A stretch of DNA of 63,503 nt from an uncultured Gammaproteobacteria bacterium (GTDB lineage: Bacteria > Pseudomonadota > Gammaproteobacteria > PS1 > Pseudothioglobaceae), in assembly GCA_902511025.1 (NCBI GenBank), contig CABXDP010000003.1, forward strand, positions 1 to 63,503. The letters run 5' to 3'. Position numbers and translations under genes: made by a program. The notes beneath the pieces were generated by a model. That model was not told where the DNA came from. It made no database searches and was given only the letters and a program-made list of their open reading frames with translations. Shown here piece by piece: positions 36,701 to 49,120 of the stretch; positions within the stretch are counted from its first letter, which is position 1; each line of letters opens with the position of its first letter.

Positions 36701-38232
36701 AGTGCAGAGTCATTTCCCATTGAGCCAACTGGATCCCTTAGTTCACTGACTAAAGGCAACAACATAAATTGAAGAGTTTCGGTGCTGTAGCCAAATGCCT
36801 TAAGTCTGTTGATGAGGGTGTCTGGATAGAATCCTTTGGAATCACCCTCTGATGTCAAGTCGGCTAAGGATATCTGTTGCTTATTTATCCAATCTGCGTA
36901 TGGATTCTTGTTTGCAAAACTATTTTTAATTTCATCATCATCAATGAGCTCGCCTTTTTTAAAATCTACAAGAAACATTTTTCCAGGTCTGAGCCTACCT
37001 TTTGTCTTAACGTTATTTGTTTCAACATCGACAACACCAACCTCAGAAGCCATAATGACTCGATCATCATGAGTTAGATAATAGCGAGACGGTCTCAGAC
37101 CATTTCGATCAAGTACCGCTCCAATATAGCGTCCATCTGTAAAGGCAATTGATGCGGGCCCATCCCAAGGCTCCATGACGTTTGAAAAGTACTCATAGAA
37201 TGCTTTTTTTTCTGAGCTCATTTCAGTATCATTCTGCCAAGCTTCAGGCACCATCATCAATACAGCCTCCTGAAGAGATCTGCCATTCATCAATAAAAAC
37301 TCTAAAACATTATCAAAACTTCCAGAATCTGACACCTCAGTTTCTATGACTGGGAGTGTTTTTGACAGGTTGTCACCAAAGATATCACTCTCAAGAACCC
37401 CTTCTCGCGCCCTCATCCAGTTATAATTTCCTTGGCGAGTATTAATCTCACCATTGTGAGCCATAAACCTGCAGGGCTGAGCTCTGTCCCAAGAAGGAAA
37501 CGTATTGGTCGAGAAGCGAGAGTGGACCATAGCTAAATAAGTGCTAAATTTTTTATTTCTTAGGTCAGTGTAGAAGTCTAATAATTGCGACCCCATGAGC
37601 ATCCCCTTGTAGATGATTACTCTGGAGGATAAACTGCAGACATAGAACATTAAAGCCTGAGAAATTGACTCATCGGTTCGGATTATTTTAGAAATATTTT
37701 TGCGGATCACATAAAGGACTCCTTCAAAGGCGTCCCAATCTATATTGCTAGCGTTTTCAATAATCAGCTGCTTAATTTGAGGTTGTGATTCTCGAGCTGT
37801 ATCCCCTACATTGGCAAGAATAGAGTCTACAGGAACGTCTCTCCAGCCAATTAAAGATTGACCTTCTTCATTAATAATTTTTTCAACTAGAGTGATGCAG
37901 AGGTCTCTTTCTTTTGGTTCCTGTGGCAAAAACACATTACCAACACCGTAGGAACCAGGAGCTACATTAATGCTGAATAGTCTTTCGATTTCATCTGAGA
38001 AAAACTCATGAGGAATGTCTGTCAGTATTCCAGCACCATCACCTGTATTCGCCTCACATCCGCATGCACCGCGATGGTCCATTCTTGTGAGCATCTCTAA
38101 GGCATCTTGCGTAATTTGATGAGATGAGTTGCTTTTCAGATTGGCAATAAATCCAACTCCACAGTTTTCTTTCTCATTGTTTGGGTCGTAAAGCCCACGC
38201 GCTTTAGGCAAATGTAATTGCTTTTTTTTCAT
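33715..38232 (-). CDS. gltB: Glutamate synthase (NADPH) large subunit
   Basis: A 1505-residue subunit of GOGAT, which makes two glutamates from glutamine and 2-oxoglutarate. The precursor N-terminus ENCGVGFIANL places the catalytic glutaminase cysteine at residue 24, exposed after a 23-residue propeptide is removed. The FMN/synthase domain has GGELPGGKVDEGIAKIR and SPPPHHDIYSIEDL; the 3Fe-4S cluster cysteines are in RKCHLNTCPVG near residue 1134; the C-terminal beta-helix has repeats such as GGELYLSGQVAERF. No gltD (small subunit) adjoins it, contrary to the usual gltBD operon. Confidence 0.97.
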   Translation of the reverse strand: MKKKQLHLPKARGLYDPNNEKENCGVGFIANLKSNSSHQITQDALEMLTRMDHRGACGCEANTGDGAGILTDIPHEFFSDEIERLFSINVAPGSYGVGNVFLPQEPKERDLCITLVEKIINEEGQSLIGWRDVPVDSILANVGDTARESQPQIKQLIIENASNIDWDAFEGVLYVIRKNISKIIRTDESISQALMFYVCSLSSRVIIYKGMLMGSQLLDFYTDLRNKKFSTYLAMVHSRFSTNTFPSWDRAQPCRFMAHNGEINTRQGNYNWMRAREGVLESDIFGDNLSKTLPVIETEVSDSGSFDNVLEFLLMNGRSLQEAVLMMVPEAWQNDTEMSSEKKAFYEYFSNVMEPWDGPASIAFTDGRYIGAVLDRNGLRPSRYYLTHDDRVIMASEVGVVDVETNNVKTKGRLRPGKMFLVDFKKGELIDDDEIKNSFANKNPYADWINKQQISLADLTSEGDSKGFYPDTLINRLKAFGYSTETLQFMLLPLVSELRDPVGSMGNDSALACLSDQSRIIYDYFKQLFAQVTNPAIDSIREEVVMSLSCSIGPEGNLLSNKEENAHRLVVDHPILTNEEMAALNQCDHRGWTSKTIDITYETKGNHSLAEMLDSICEQSTQAIKDGHSLVILSDREINSNRNAVSSLLASSAVHRHLVANHMRTQVGIIVETGEAREVHHFCLLTGFGADAVNPYLAFEALWQARRDKLINLDSDDDVVKAYRKAIAKGMLKVMAKMGISTLASYKGAQIFEAVGLSDEVMNKCFFETASRISGVGFDVIQQESEAQHNKAFLTKSLDNLGHYHWRSGGEKHMWEPQTISSLQKAARGNDQNAYWEFSKKSNEEGTRNCTLRGLMSFKDGNAIDIEKVEPAKEIVKRFVTGAMSFGSISAESHESLAIAMNRIGGKSNTGEGGEDSKRWTPDANGDSRRSAIKQVASGRFGVTIDYLNNADELQIKVSQGAKPGEGGELPGGKVDEGIAKIRCSTAGVGLISPPPHHDIYSIEDLSQLIFDLKRSNPDARISVKLVSEVGVGTVAAGVTKAKSDHIVIAGHDGGTGASPLTSIKHAGLPWELGVAETHQTLVMNDLRSRVVIQTDGQLKTGRDVAIAALLGAEEFGFSTAPLITLGCIMMRKCHLNTCPVGIATQDKVLRKKFTGKPEHVVNYLFMVAEELRTIMAELGFSKLTDMVGRVDMLEMNKAINHWKQDSIDLSSILTPAENLYRDAGTYQSIKQDHQLEDQLDLDLIEKSKQAIENDKRVQFESSISNVDRAVGAMLSSHVVKSRQGNNLKDDSIQINFQGSAGQSFGAFLAQGITMSVEGDANDYVGKGLSGGRVIVYPPKDSTYSSENEIIAGNVCGYGATGGELYLSGQVAERFCVRNSGLIAVVEGIGDHGCEYMTGGRAIILGEVGRNFGAGMSGGIAYVYNPNQTLESRANSAMIDFDPMDKESLSELHEFTTKHFKYTGSKIAGKILDNWDKEAMHFVKVMPRALKEVLAAQDKKHLKVV

Positions 38233-38368
38233 AAATATTGAGTCTAGAACGGATACCCACGAACCTTGCAGTATACCTGAATATTTTAATAAATTAAAGA
38301 CTAAATTATCCCATATCTATTGTTATGAAAGGGATTTTAAGGTAGAATTATTTCATTTTTCTAGTCAT

Positions 38369-39121
38369 ATGTTGGCAATAATTTCACCCTCAAAAACGCA
38401 AGATTTTTCTCAATGTAATATCGATGTCTTTTCTCAAACTAGGCAGATAGAGAGTTCAAATGAGTTAATTGGAATTCTCAAAAATAAAAGTAAATCCCAA
38501 ATTTCAAAATTGATGTCATTGAGTGAAAAATTATCAGAATTAAACTTTGATCGTTTTCAAAAGTTTCAATTACCCTTTACACTTAAAAATGCTAAGCAGG
38601 CAATTCTTGCATTCAAAGGCGATGTTTATAACGGCATCAATGCCCCAGAGTTATCCCATGAAGATTTAGAGTTCGCTCAAGGCAAAGTTAGAATGCTATC
38701 AGGCCTTTATGGGGTTATCAGGCCGCTTGATTTGATACAGCCTTACCGCTTGGAGATGGGCACAAAGCTCAGTAATGGAAAAGGGAGCGACCTCTATGAC
38801 TACTGGGGGTCGGACATCAGCAATGTGCTTAATGAAGATGAGTCTGATTTAATTGTTAATCTTGCTTCAAATGAATACTTCAAAGCGATTGATAAAAATA
38901 CTCTCAATGCAAATATCTTGGATATTGTTTTTAAAGAAAAGAAAGGGGACGCCTACAAAGTGATTGGAATATATGCAAAAAGAGCGAGAGGTTTGATGGT
39001 TAATTATATTATTAGAAATAGACTAGAAAACCCTGAGAACTTAAAAGAGTTTTCTGATGAGGGTTATCGTTTCGATCACCGACTATCGAGCGAATCGTCT
39101 TGGGTTTTTTTGAGGGGTTGA
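38369..39121 (+). CDS. yaaA: YaaA (UPF0246/DUF328) peroxide stress protein
   Basis: A 250-residue protein. In E. coli YaaA limits free iron during hydrogen peroxide stress and binds DNA. The conserved start MLAIISPSKTQDF, the block AFKGDVYNGI, VRMLSGLYGVIRPLDLIQPYRLEMG and the C-terminal YAKRARGLMVNYIIRN are all present. Length is normal. It is transcribed divergently from gltB across 136 bp and is followed 86 bp later by a glutaredoxin, which fits a redox-related neighbourhood although the two may be separate units. Confidence 0.93.
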   Translation: MLAIISPSKTQDFSQCNIDVFSQTRQIESSNELIGILKNKSKSQISKLMSLSEKLSELNFDRFQKFQLPFTLKNAKQAILAFKGDVYNGINAPELSHEDLEFAQGKVRMLSGLYGVIRPLDLIQPYRLEMGTKLSNGKGSDLYDYWGSDISNVLNEDESDLIVNLASNEYFKAIDKNTLNANILDIVFKEKKGDAYKVIGIYAKRARGLMVNYIIRNRLENPENLKEFSDEGYRFDHRLSSESSWVFLRG

Positions 39122-39207
39122 AAGACACACTATTTTCATAACTATACAAGTCCCATAAAAAAATCTAACTGGTATTATTTTCACCAAATATTTAAGTTAG
39201 CAAATAT

Positions 39208-39474
39208 ATGATTAAAGTATATACATCCCATTCGTGTTTTTACTGCATCAGGGCAAAGAATTATCTGGATAACTTAGATGTAGAATATGAAACTCTGAAT
39301 ATTCAAGAGGATAGTCAAGCTCGCGATTTTTTTGTGAAATCTGGGTTTAGAACTGTGCCCCAGATTTTTGTAAACGATACTTTACTCTGCAGTGGTGGAT
39401 CAGATGGGTTAGTTCAAATGAGTAAAGAGGATATCCAGGATAAATTTCTTGAGATTACAGGATCACCACTCTAA
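39208..39474 (+). CDS. grxC: Glutaredoxin, GrxC type
   Basis: An 88-residue thioredoxin-fold protein. The dithiol active site is CFYC (residues 9-12 region, SHSCFYCIRAK) instead of the common CPYC. The cis-proline segment FRTVPQIFVND and the GSH-binding CSGGSDGL that follows are as in GrxC. It would reduce disulfides with glutathione; the glutathione synthesis gene gshA lies just over 1 kb downstream. Its stop codon overlaps that of the MutT/ThiE-like gene on the opposite strand. Confidence 0.92.
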   Translation: MIKVYTSHSCFYCIRAKNYLDNLDVEYETLNIQEDSQARDFFVKSGFRTVPQIFVNDTLLCSGGSDGLVQMSKEDIQDKFLEITGSPL

Positions 39475-40382
39475 ACTCCTCTTATCCCAGCAATGCCTTG
39501 TGCACCAATACTCAAAGCCTGATTCATTGAGCTTCTATCCATTCCACCAAGCAGATAAATGGGCACTTCACTTTGAGAGATAATCTCTGAAGCTTTACTC
39601 CATCCAAGAGCCTGAGTATCGGGATGTGAGAGAGTTCTATTGATTGGCGAGAGGCTTACATAATCCATTGATATTTTTTCGGCATGCTTTACTTCCATTA
39701 AGTTATGAGTGGAAGCCCCTATAAGCTTTTCTTCAGGAAGATCTGTTGATGAAAATTTCAGCAGTTCTTTTGTGGTTAGATGCCATCCATCACATTGCTC
39801 TTTAAAAGTCATTTGAGGCATATTTAAAACAAGCTTTACGTTACTTAATTCGCATAATTTATGAAATTTTTCAATGTAGGACTTATCAAGCTCATGCTTA
39901 CTTCTGAGTTGAATAATTTTGACTCCATCAGCAATATGCTGGTTGCATTGATGAAGAATAGAGTCAGATTCATGATTGTCAGGAGTTATCCAATAACTAT
40001 TTGGAAGAGAGGCTTTTTTAATAATTTTCCACATGGTCGGCAAAAGCTTGAAGTTTGCAAAGTCATCAATACTGCACCAAGAGTATTCTTGACCTTCTTG
40101 ACCTAATGGAATTCCAGAATATTCATCAATCATATAAACGGAGAGGTTAATCATCTTTTCAGGATACTGCTGTTGAATTGTCTGAGTCAGGCTGCACTTT
40201 TTAACTTGAATGCCTGTTTCTTCAAATAACTCTCGCTTCAGCGCATCCTCATGGTCTTCATTGCTTTCTACCTTGCCCCCAGGAAGCTCCCAAAAGTCAG
40301 ACATAAACTGATTTTTTTGACGTTTAGCAATAAATACATCTTTTGAATCATTTCGAATTATTCCCACTACAACTTCAATCAT
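39471..40382 (-). CDS. Nudix hydrolase (MutT) fused to a ThiE-like domain
   Basis: A 303-residue two-domain protein. The N-terminal half (about 1-130) is MutT-like with a perfect Nudix box (GGKVESNEDHEDALKREL followed by FEETGI), expected to hydrolyse 8-oxo-dGTP. The C-terminal half is a TIM-barrel related to thiamine phosphate synthase: VKIIQLRSK, GASTHNL, DYVSLSPI and YLLGGMDRSS are recognisable, but the phosphate/magnesium segment is degenerate (LNMPQMTF instead of the N-D-R form). MutT-ThiE fusions are known in gammaproteobacteria; whether the second domain is catalytic is doubtful. It is divergent from gshA. Confidence 0.9.
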   Translation of the reverse strand: MIEVVVGIIRNDSKDVFIAKRQKNQFMSDFWELPGGKVESNEDHEDALKRELFEETGIQVKKCSLTQTIQQQYPEKMINLSVYMIDEYSGIPLGQEGQEYSWCSIDDFANFKLLPTMWKIIKKASLPNSYWITPDNHESDSILHQCNQHIADGVKIIQLRSKHELDKSYIEKFHKLCELSNVKLVLNMPQMTFKEQCDGWHLTTKELLKFSSTDLPEEKLIGASTHNLMEVKHAEKISMDYVSLSPINRTLSHPDTQALGWSKASEIISQSEVPIYLLGGMDRSSMNQALSIGAQGIAGIRGV

Positions 40383-40490
40383 TTTATTTTCTTAAGTCCA
40401 CCTTGCCTATATATTTTATAGATATCTTTACATTATCTCCGTGATCATGAGACAAGGTAAAATAACTATTTTAATATTTGAGATGACACA

Positions 40491-42053
40491 GTGAGTCTTC
40501 AAGAAAAAATTAATGCAATATATTCTTTTAAAGATAGTTTATGTGAAAATCTAATTGGAATTGAAAAGGAAGGCCTTCGTGTTGCTCAAGATGGCAGTAT
40601 TGCTCAAACTCCACATCCAGATAGTTATGGTTCGGCTTTGACCCATCCAGAAATTACAACAGATTTCAGTGAAGCCTTGGTTGAAATTGTGACGCGCCCA
40701 ATCAAAGGGGCCACCAATGCTATTGATGAGTTATCTAAAATTAACCACTACATCAACCATCATCTAGCAAATAACGAGCGTTTTTGGCCAGCAAGTATGC
40801 CTTGCATCTTGAGAGGTAAAACTAATATTCCAATAGCTTATTATGGAGAGTCTAATCTTGGAAAAATGAAGACAGTGTATCGCCGAGGCCTTGCCAATAG
40901 ATATGGCAGCGTTATGCAAGCTATTGCTGGCATTCACTTTAATTATTCATTTTCATTAGAATTTTGGGATTCATATCAAAAAACTATAGTTTCAGAAAGC
41001 TCATTAGAGTCTAAAAGATTCATGAGTCATCACTATATGGCCTTAACACGAAATGTATTGAGATATGGCTGGCTGGTTACATATTTGTTTGGAGCTTCTG
41101 CTACAGTTTGCAAATCTTTTATGCAAGACTACCATGACCACAACTTAGAAGAGTTTGATGATAATACTCTTTATCTCCCCTATGCAACCTCCCTCAGAAT
41201 GGGTGATATTGGTTATCAGAACTCTCAGGAAGATAAAAAAGGCGTAAAGGCGAACTATAATAGCTTGCGTCATTACATATACAGTCTAAGAGCCGCAATG
41301 CAAAGCAATTGTGAAGATTGTGAAGCTATCGGTGTAAAACAAGATGGGGAGTATCTTCAGCTTAATACCAATATTCTTCAAATTGCAAATGAGTACTACT
41401 CTTCAGTAAGGCCTAAGCCAATAATAAATGGGAGTGATAGACCTCTTGGTGCGTTATTAAAAAAAGGAGTGGGCTATGTTGAATTAAGGTCGCTTGATGT
41501 TAATCCATTAATGAAAGACGGAATTGATGAAGAGCAAGTCCAGTTTCTTGAATCATTCATGTTGTTTTGTTTATTAGAGGATTCACCTGTAGTTTCTACT
41601 GCAGAGATAAATGAAATAGATATAAATGCTAACTTAGTAGCTCACAGGGGGAGAGAACCTGATCTCAAATTGAATCATCAGGGTGAAGAGTTATTATTAA
41701 AAAATTGGGGCCAGTCTATCCTGAGTAAGATTACGGATTGCTCAGCTCTTCTGAGTGAAACTCATGTTGAATCGGTGAAACAAATCTCCAATAGGATCAA
41801 TAATCCTGATTTGACCCCATCAGCTCAAATGCTCAATGAGATGAAGCATGAAGAAAAAGGATTTTTTGAATATACAGACCAGTTCAGTCGCAAATATCAA
41901 AAACTTTATAAAGATATGAAGATTGGCAATGGTTATTTTTCGGAGCTTGATAAACTGAGAGCTCTTTCACAGGAAAAACAACTAGAGATAGAGTCAGATG
42001 ACACTGTAAGTTTTGATCAATTCTTAGACGAATATTTTTCAAGTGACACCTAA
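40491..42053 (+). CDS. gshA: Glutamate-cysteine ligase
   Basis: A 520-residue enzyme of the gammaproteobacterial (E. coli) type that makes gamma-glutamylcysteine, the first step of glutathione synthesis. The ATP-grasp-like start GIEKEGLRVAQDG, the block HPEITTDFSEALVEIVT, and MPCILRGKTNIPIAYYG with GVGYVELRSLDVNPL later are diagnostic. The start is GTG, since the upstream ATG runs into a stop. The 3' end overlaps mnmE by 11 nt. gshB is not in the window. Length equals the E. coli enzyme. Confidence 0.96.
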   Translation: MSLQEKINAIYSFKDSLCENLIGIEKEGLRVAQDGSIAQTPHPDSYGSALTHPEITTDFSEALVEIVTRPIKGATNAIDELSKINHYINHHLANNERFWPASMPCILRGKTNIPIAYYGESNLGKMKTVYRRGLANRYGSVMQAIAGIHFNYSFSLEFWDSYQKTIVSESSLESKRFMSHHYMALTRNVLRYGWLVTYLFGASATVCKSFMQDYHDHNLEEFDDNTLYLPYATSLRMGDIGYQNSQEDKKGVKANYNSLRHYIYSLRAAMQSNCEDCEAIGVKQDGEYLQLNTNILQIANEYYSSVRPKPIINGSDRPLGALLKKGVGYVELRSLDVNPLMKDGIDEEQVQFLESFMLFCLLEDSPVVSTAEINEIDINANLVAHRGREPDLKLNHQGEELLLKNWGQSILSKITDCSALLSETHVESVKQISNRINNPDLTPSAQMLNEMKHEEKGFFEYTDQFSRKYQKLYKDMKIGNGYFSELDKLRALSQEKQLEIESDDTVSFDQFLDEYFSSDT

Positions 42054-43386
42054 AGTAGACACAATTTGTGCCATCGCCTCTGCAATAGGGCAGAGTGGTA
42101 TTGGCATCATAAGAGTTTCAGGACCTCTTGTTAAGTCAATTTTTAAACAGATTCTGCAGACAAATTTAAAGCCAAGATATGCCTACTACGGTCCATTCTA
42201 TGATTTTGAGGGTTCCGTTATTGACAAAGGGGTAGCGATCTTTTTTCCAGGTCCAAACTCCTATACAGGTGAGGATATTGTTGAGTTTCACGGCCATGGA
42301 GGCGCAAGTGTACTAAGAAAGCTGCTTGAAACAATTACAGACTCCAAGGTCCGACTAGCAGAGCCTGGAGAGTTTACTAAGCGAGCATTCTTGAATGGGA
42401 AGATGGATTTGATTCAGGCTGAAGCGGTTCAAGATTTAATTCAATCAAATTCAGAAGAGTCAGCACTGAGTGCAGTCAGATCCTTAACTGGCGAGTTTTC
42501 GACAAAAATAAATGAGCTACTGTCTGAATTAATATCCTTGAGGGTTTTTGTAGAGGCAACGATTGATTTTTCTGAAGAGGAAATTGATTTTTTAGAGTCA
42601 CATGAGGTATCAAGCAAACTTTATGCGCTTAAGAAGTCTCTCAACGATATTCTTAATACCGCTACCCAAGGCGCTATTCTTCGAGATGGTATATATGTAG
42701 CAATAGCTGGAAAACCGAATGCGGGAAAGTCAAGCCTCTTAAATTCTCTTACAAAGCAGTCCAGTGCCATAGTGACTGATATCGCTGGTACTACAAGAGA
42801 TGTTCTCAAGGAGACGATTCATATTGATGGGATGCCTGTTCACATAATAGATACTGCTGGACTTCACAATAGTAATGATGTTATAGAGCAAGAGGGAATC
42901 CGACGGGCAAATATGGAAATCAAGAATGCTGATATTATTTTGCTTGTTTATGACTCAAATGATTCTGTGTTCGATTTAACGATCTTGCCAGACTCTGTAA
43001 AAGATAAACCAAAAATATTAGTGAGAAATAAAATTGATCTTGTTGGTTTAAAGCCCAGTGTTCAGAAAGTTGACCATGTATTGGATATTGCAATCTCTGC
43101 TAAAAATGGAGAGGGGGTTGATTCACTTCAAGATGCACTCTCTGAGTTTGCAGGATTGAACGCAACTGCTGAGGGCGTATTTTTGGCCCGAAAAAGACAT
43201 ATCAATGCTATCGAGGAAACACTTGTATTCATAAGTAATGCAATTGATCAATTAAAACAAGGCTCTAGCGAATTAGTTGCAGAGGATTTGCGCCAAGCGG
43301 GTCTTCAGCTTAGCCAAATAACTGGTGAATTCTCATCAGACGATCTTTTGGGGGAAATCTTCTCTTCTTTTTGTATTGGTAAATAG
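42043..43386 (+). CDS. mnmE: tRNA modification GTPase MnmE
   Basis: A 447-residue GTPase that, with MnmG, modifies wobble uridines of tRNA. The N-terminal folate-binding domain has IAIS-type text DTICAIASAIGQSGIGIIRVSG and YTGEDIVEFHGHGG. The G domain has G1 GKPNAGKSS (near residue 224), G3 DTAG (near 270) and G4 NKID (near 329). The protein ends in the conserved C-terminal CIGK. The start is GTG inside the gshA 3' end, giving the normal N-terminus. The rRNA operon follows. Confidence 0.96.
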   Translation: MTPKVDTICAIASAIGQSGIGIIRVSGPLVKSIFKQILQTNLKPRYAYYGPFYDFEGSVIDKGVAIFFPGPNSYTGEDIVEFHGHGGASVLRKLLETITDSKVRLAEPGEFTKRAFLNGKMDLIQAEAVQDLIQSNSEESALSAVRSLTGEFSTKINELLSELISLRVFVEATIDFSEEEIDFLESHEVSSKLYALKKSLNDILNTATQGAILRDGIYVAIAGKPNAGKSSLLNSLTKQSSAIVTDIAGTTRDVLKETIHIDGMPVHIIDTAGLHNSNDVIEQEGIRRANMEIKNADIILLVYDSNDSVFDLTILPDSVKDKPKILVRNKIDLVGLKPSVQKVDHVLDIAISAKNGEGVDSLQDALSEFAGLNATAEGVFLARKRHINAIEETLVFISNAIDQLKQGSSELVAEDLRQAGLQLSQITGEFSSDDLLGEIFSSFCIGK

Positions 43387-43537
43387 AGTACAATTAAGTT
43401 TTTCGAGAGAAAAAATCTGGAATTTTTATAGCTCTTCATTTCTCTCTATACTGTTGATTTAAATCACTATTTTGTTTGAGACCTGCATAAGTATTTATGT
43501 GCTTCAAACTTTATTTGACAAAAATTAGTAATATAGC

Positions 43538-43565
43538 TTGACGCTAGGATTTGAGCATGTATAAT
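43538..43565 (+). promoter_or_regulatory. rRNA operon promoter
   Basis: TTGACG (43538-43543) and a perfect TATAAT (43560-43565) are spaced by 16 bp, followed by a TTTCCCGC discriminator. It is the best promoter in the region, about 190 bp before 16S. Confidence 0.8.
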
Positions 43566-43607
43566 TTCCCGCTTTCACCGCACAAATCAAAGCTTTTTTG
43601 AGCGGTA

Positions 43608-43621
43608 GTTCTTTAACAATT
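43608..43621 (+). promoter_or_regulatory. boxA antitermination element, leader
   Basis: GTTCTTTAACAATT matches the boxA consensus (core CTTTAACA) recognised by NusB-S10 in rRNA leaders. A second, closer match (GCTCTTTAACAATTT) lies before 23S. Confidence 0.75.
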
Positions 43622-43649
43622 TATCAAGCAACTTGTGTGGGCACTCGTG
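43621..43649 (+). other. Left arm of the 16S rRNA processing stem
   Basis: TTATCAAGCAACTTGTGTGG plus the next bases GCACTCGTG are complementary, with few mismatches, to 45299-45329 downstream of 16S. The two arms would enclose pre-16S in a long helix cut by RNase III. Confidence 0.8.
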
Positions 43650-43751
43650 CAAGAAATTGTGCAGTGCACATAAAAAACAAAAGCAGATAAGCTTTTTAAA
43701 AAATTGAACTATTGGTTATAAAATGCCAAGTGTTCTAAAAAGTCAAAGATT

Positions 43752-45291
<1,540 letters not shown>

Positions 45292-45298
45292 AGAAAAG

Positions 45299-45329
45299 CA
45301 TGAGTGTTCACACAAGTTGTTTGATAATA
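45299..45329 (+). other. Right arm of the 16S rRNA processing stem
   Basis: CATGAGTGTTCACACAAGTT and the following GTTTGATAATA pair with 43621-43649 across the whole 16S gene. Confidence 0.8.
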
Positions 45330-45350
45330 TAAAAGTAAGAGAAAAAGACC

Positions 45351-45472
<122 letters not shown>

Positions 45473-45482
45473 AGTTTTAATT

Positions 45483-45558
45483 GGGGCTATAGCTCAGCTG
45501 GGAGAGCGCCTGGTTTGCATCCAGGAGGTCAGCAGTTCGATCCTGCTTAGCTCCACCA
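45483..45558 (+). tRNA. tRNA-Ala (anticodon TGC)
   Basis: A 76-nt cloverleaf. The acceptor stem GGGGCTA pairs with TAGCTCC (one G-U), the anticodon loop is TTTGCAT with TGC, the T arm contains AGTTCGATCCT, and CCA is encoded. It follows tRNA-Ile by 24 nt in the rRNA spacer. Confidence 0.98.
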
Positions 45559-45862
45559 TTTTTCTCAAGTGAAAACTTAAATAAGATTTAGTCCTAAGTT
45601 TTATTTAAGTTTTTATACCCTTTCCGGTTTTAACTGGATTGGGAGCTCTTTAACAATTTGGATATGAAGTAAAGTTTGTTAAATACAATACAACGTAAGG
45701 TGTATTGCATTGACACAACAATTTCAAAAAATATGGATTCTCATTGATAGATTAATTTCTATCATTGATAAATAGAATTCACTGATTGTATCGAAAGATA
45801 TAACTAGTGACTTCACAAGGTGAAATACGAAACCATTTAACCCAGATACTTTGGGGTTATAT
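45559..45862 (+). other. tRNA-Ala to 23S spacer
   Basis: This 304-bp non-coding spacer contains a perfect 13-bp inverted repeat (AAAACTTAAATAA at 45572-45584 with TTATTTAAGTTTT at 45601-45613), a second boxA (45643-45660) and the left arm of the 23S processing stem (45857-45869). No coding or further tRNA gene is seen. Confidence 0.75.
45643..45660 (+). promoter_or_regulatory. boxA antitermination element, spacer
   Basis: GAGCTCTTTAACAATTTG is a close boxA match about 200 nt before 23S, the position where E. coli rRNA operons also carry a second boxA. Confidence 0.75.
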
Positions 45863-48752
<2,890 letters not shown>

Positions 48753-48897
48753 ATAACACCCAAGATATTTGGAGATGTTGTTGTGTCAACAGGCAATATG
48801 CCTTATAAACTTTACTTTATCCATTTTGTTATACCTCTGGTATAAAAACTTTTTAATTCATTTGAGTTAGGTTTCGACCTAATTCGAATAAGCAGTT

Positions 48898-49016
48898 TGC
48901 TTAGTGATAATAGCAAGTGTGACCCACCTGATCCCATCCCGAACTCAGAAGTGAAACCACTTAGCGCCGATGGTAGTGTGGGGTCTCCCCATGTGAGAGT
49001 AGGACATTGCTAGGCT
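48898..49016 (+). rRNA. rrf: 5S ribosomal RNA
   Basis: About 119 nt. The conserved core CCCGAACTCAGAAGTGAAAC and the loop E region GCGCCGATGGTAGTGTGGGG are present, ending in GAGAGTAGGACATTGC. The terminal helix pairs GCTTAGTG with CATTGCTAGGC-type text near the 3' end, which sets the ends to within a few nucleotides. Confidence 0.95.
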
Positions 49017-49024
49017 TTTATTCA

Positions 49025-49061
49025 AAATACCCCGACCTTTTCTAAGGTGGGGTATTTTTTT
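49025..49061 (+). terminator. Intrinsic terminator of the rRNA operon
   Basis: AAATACCCC plus ACCTT pairs with AAGGT plus GGGGTATTT around a TTCT loop, with one bulged G, followed by a T run. The stem is about 14 bp and closes the rRNA operon. Confidence 0.92.
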
Positions 49062-49120
49062 ATCTAGACTAATTCAAGTAAAATCGAGCTTCTTAAATAG
49101 AGTTCAATCTCAAAGAATTT

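Larger units (their letters stand above)
43387..43751 (+). promoter_or_regulatory. rRNA operon upstream region
   Basis: This 365-bp non-coding stretch between mnmE and 16S holds the rRNA promoter (43538-43565), a boxA antitermination element (43608-43621) and the left arm of the 16S processing stem (43621-43649). A weaker TATACT occurs at 43447-43452 and a lone TTGACA at 43515-43520; either may belong to a second promoter but neither has a good partner. No ORF is supported here. Confidence 0.7.

Noticed and set aside
45572-45613. 13-bp inverted repeat after tRNA-Ala considered as a terminator
   Set aside because: It is AT-rich, lies within the rRNA transcript, and 23S must be transcribed through it; more likely a spacer fold.
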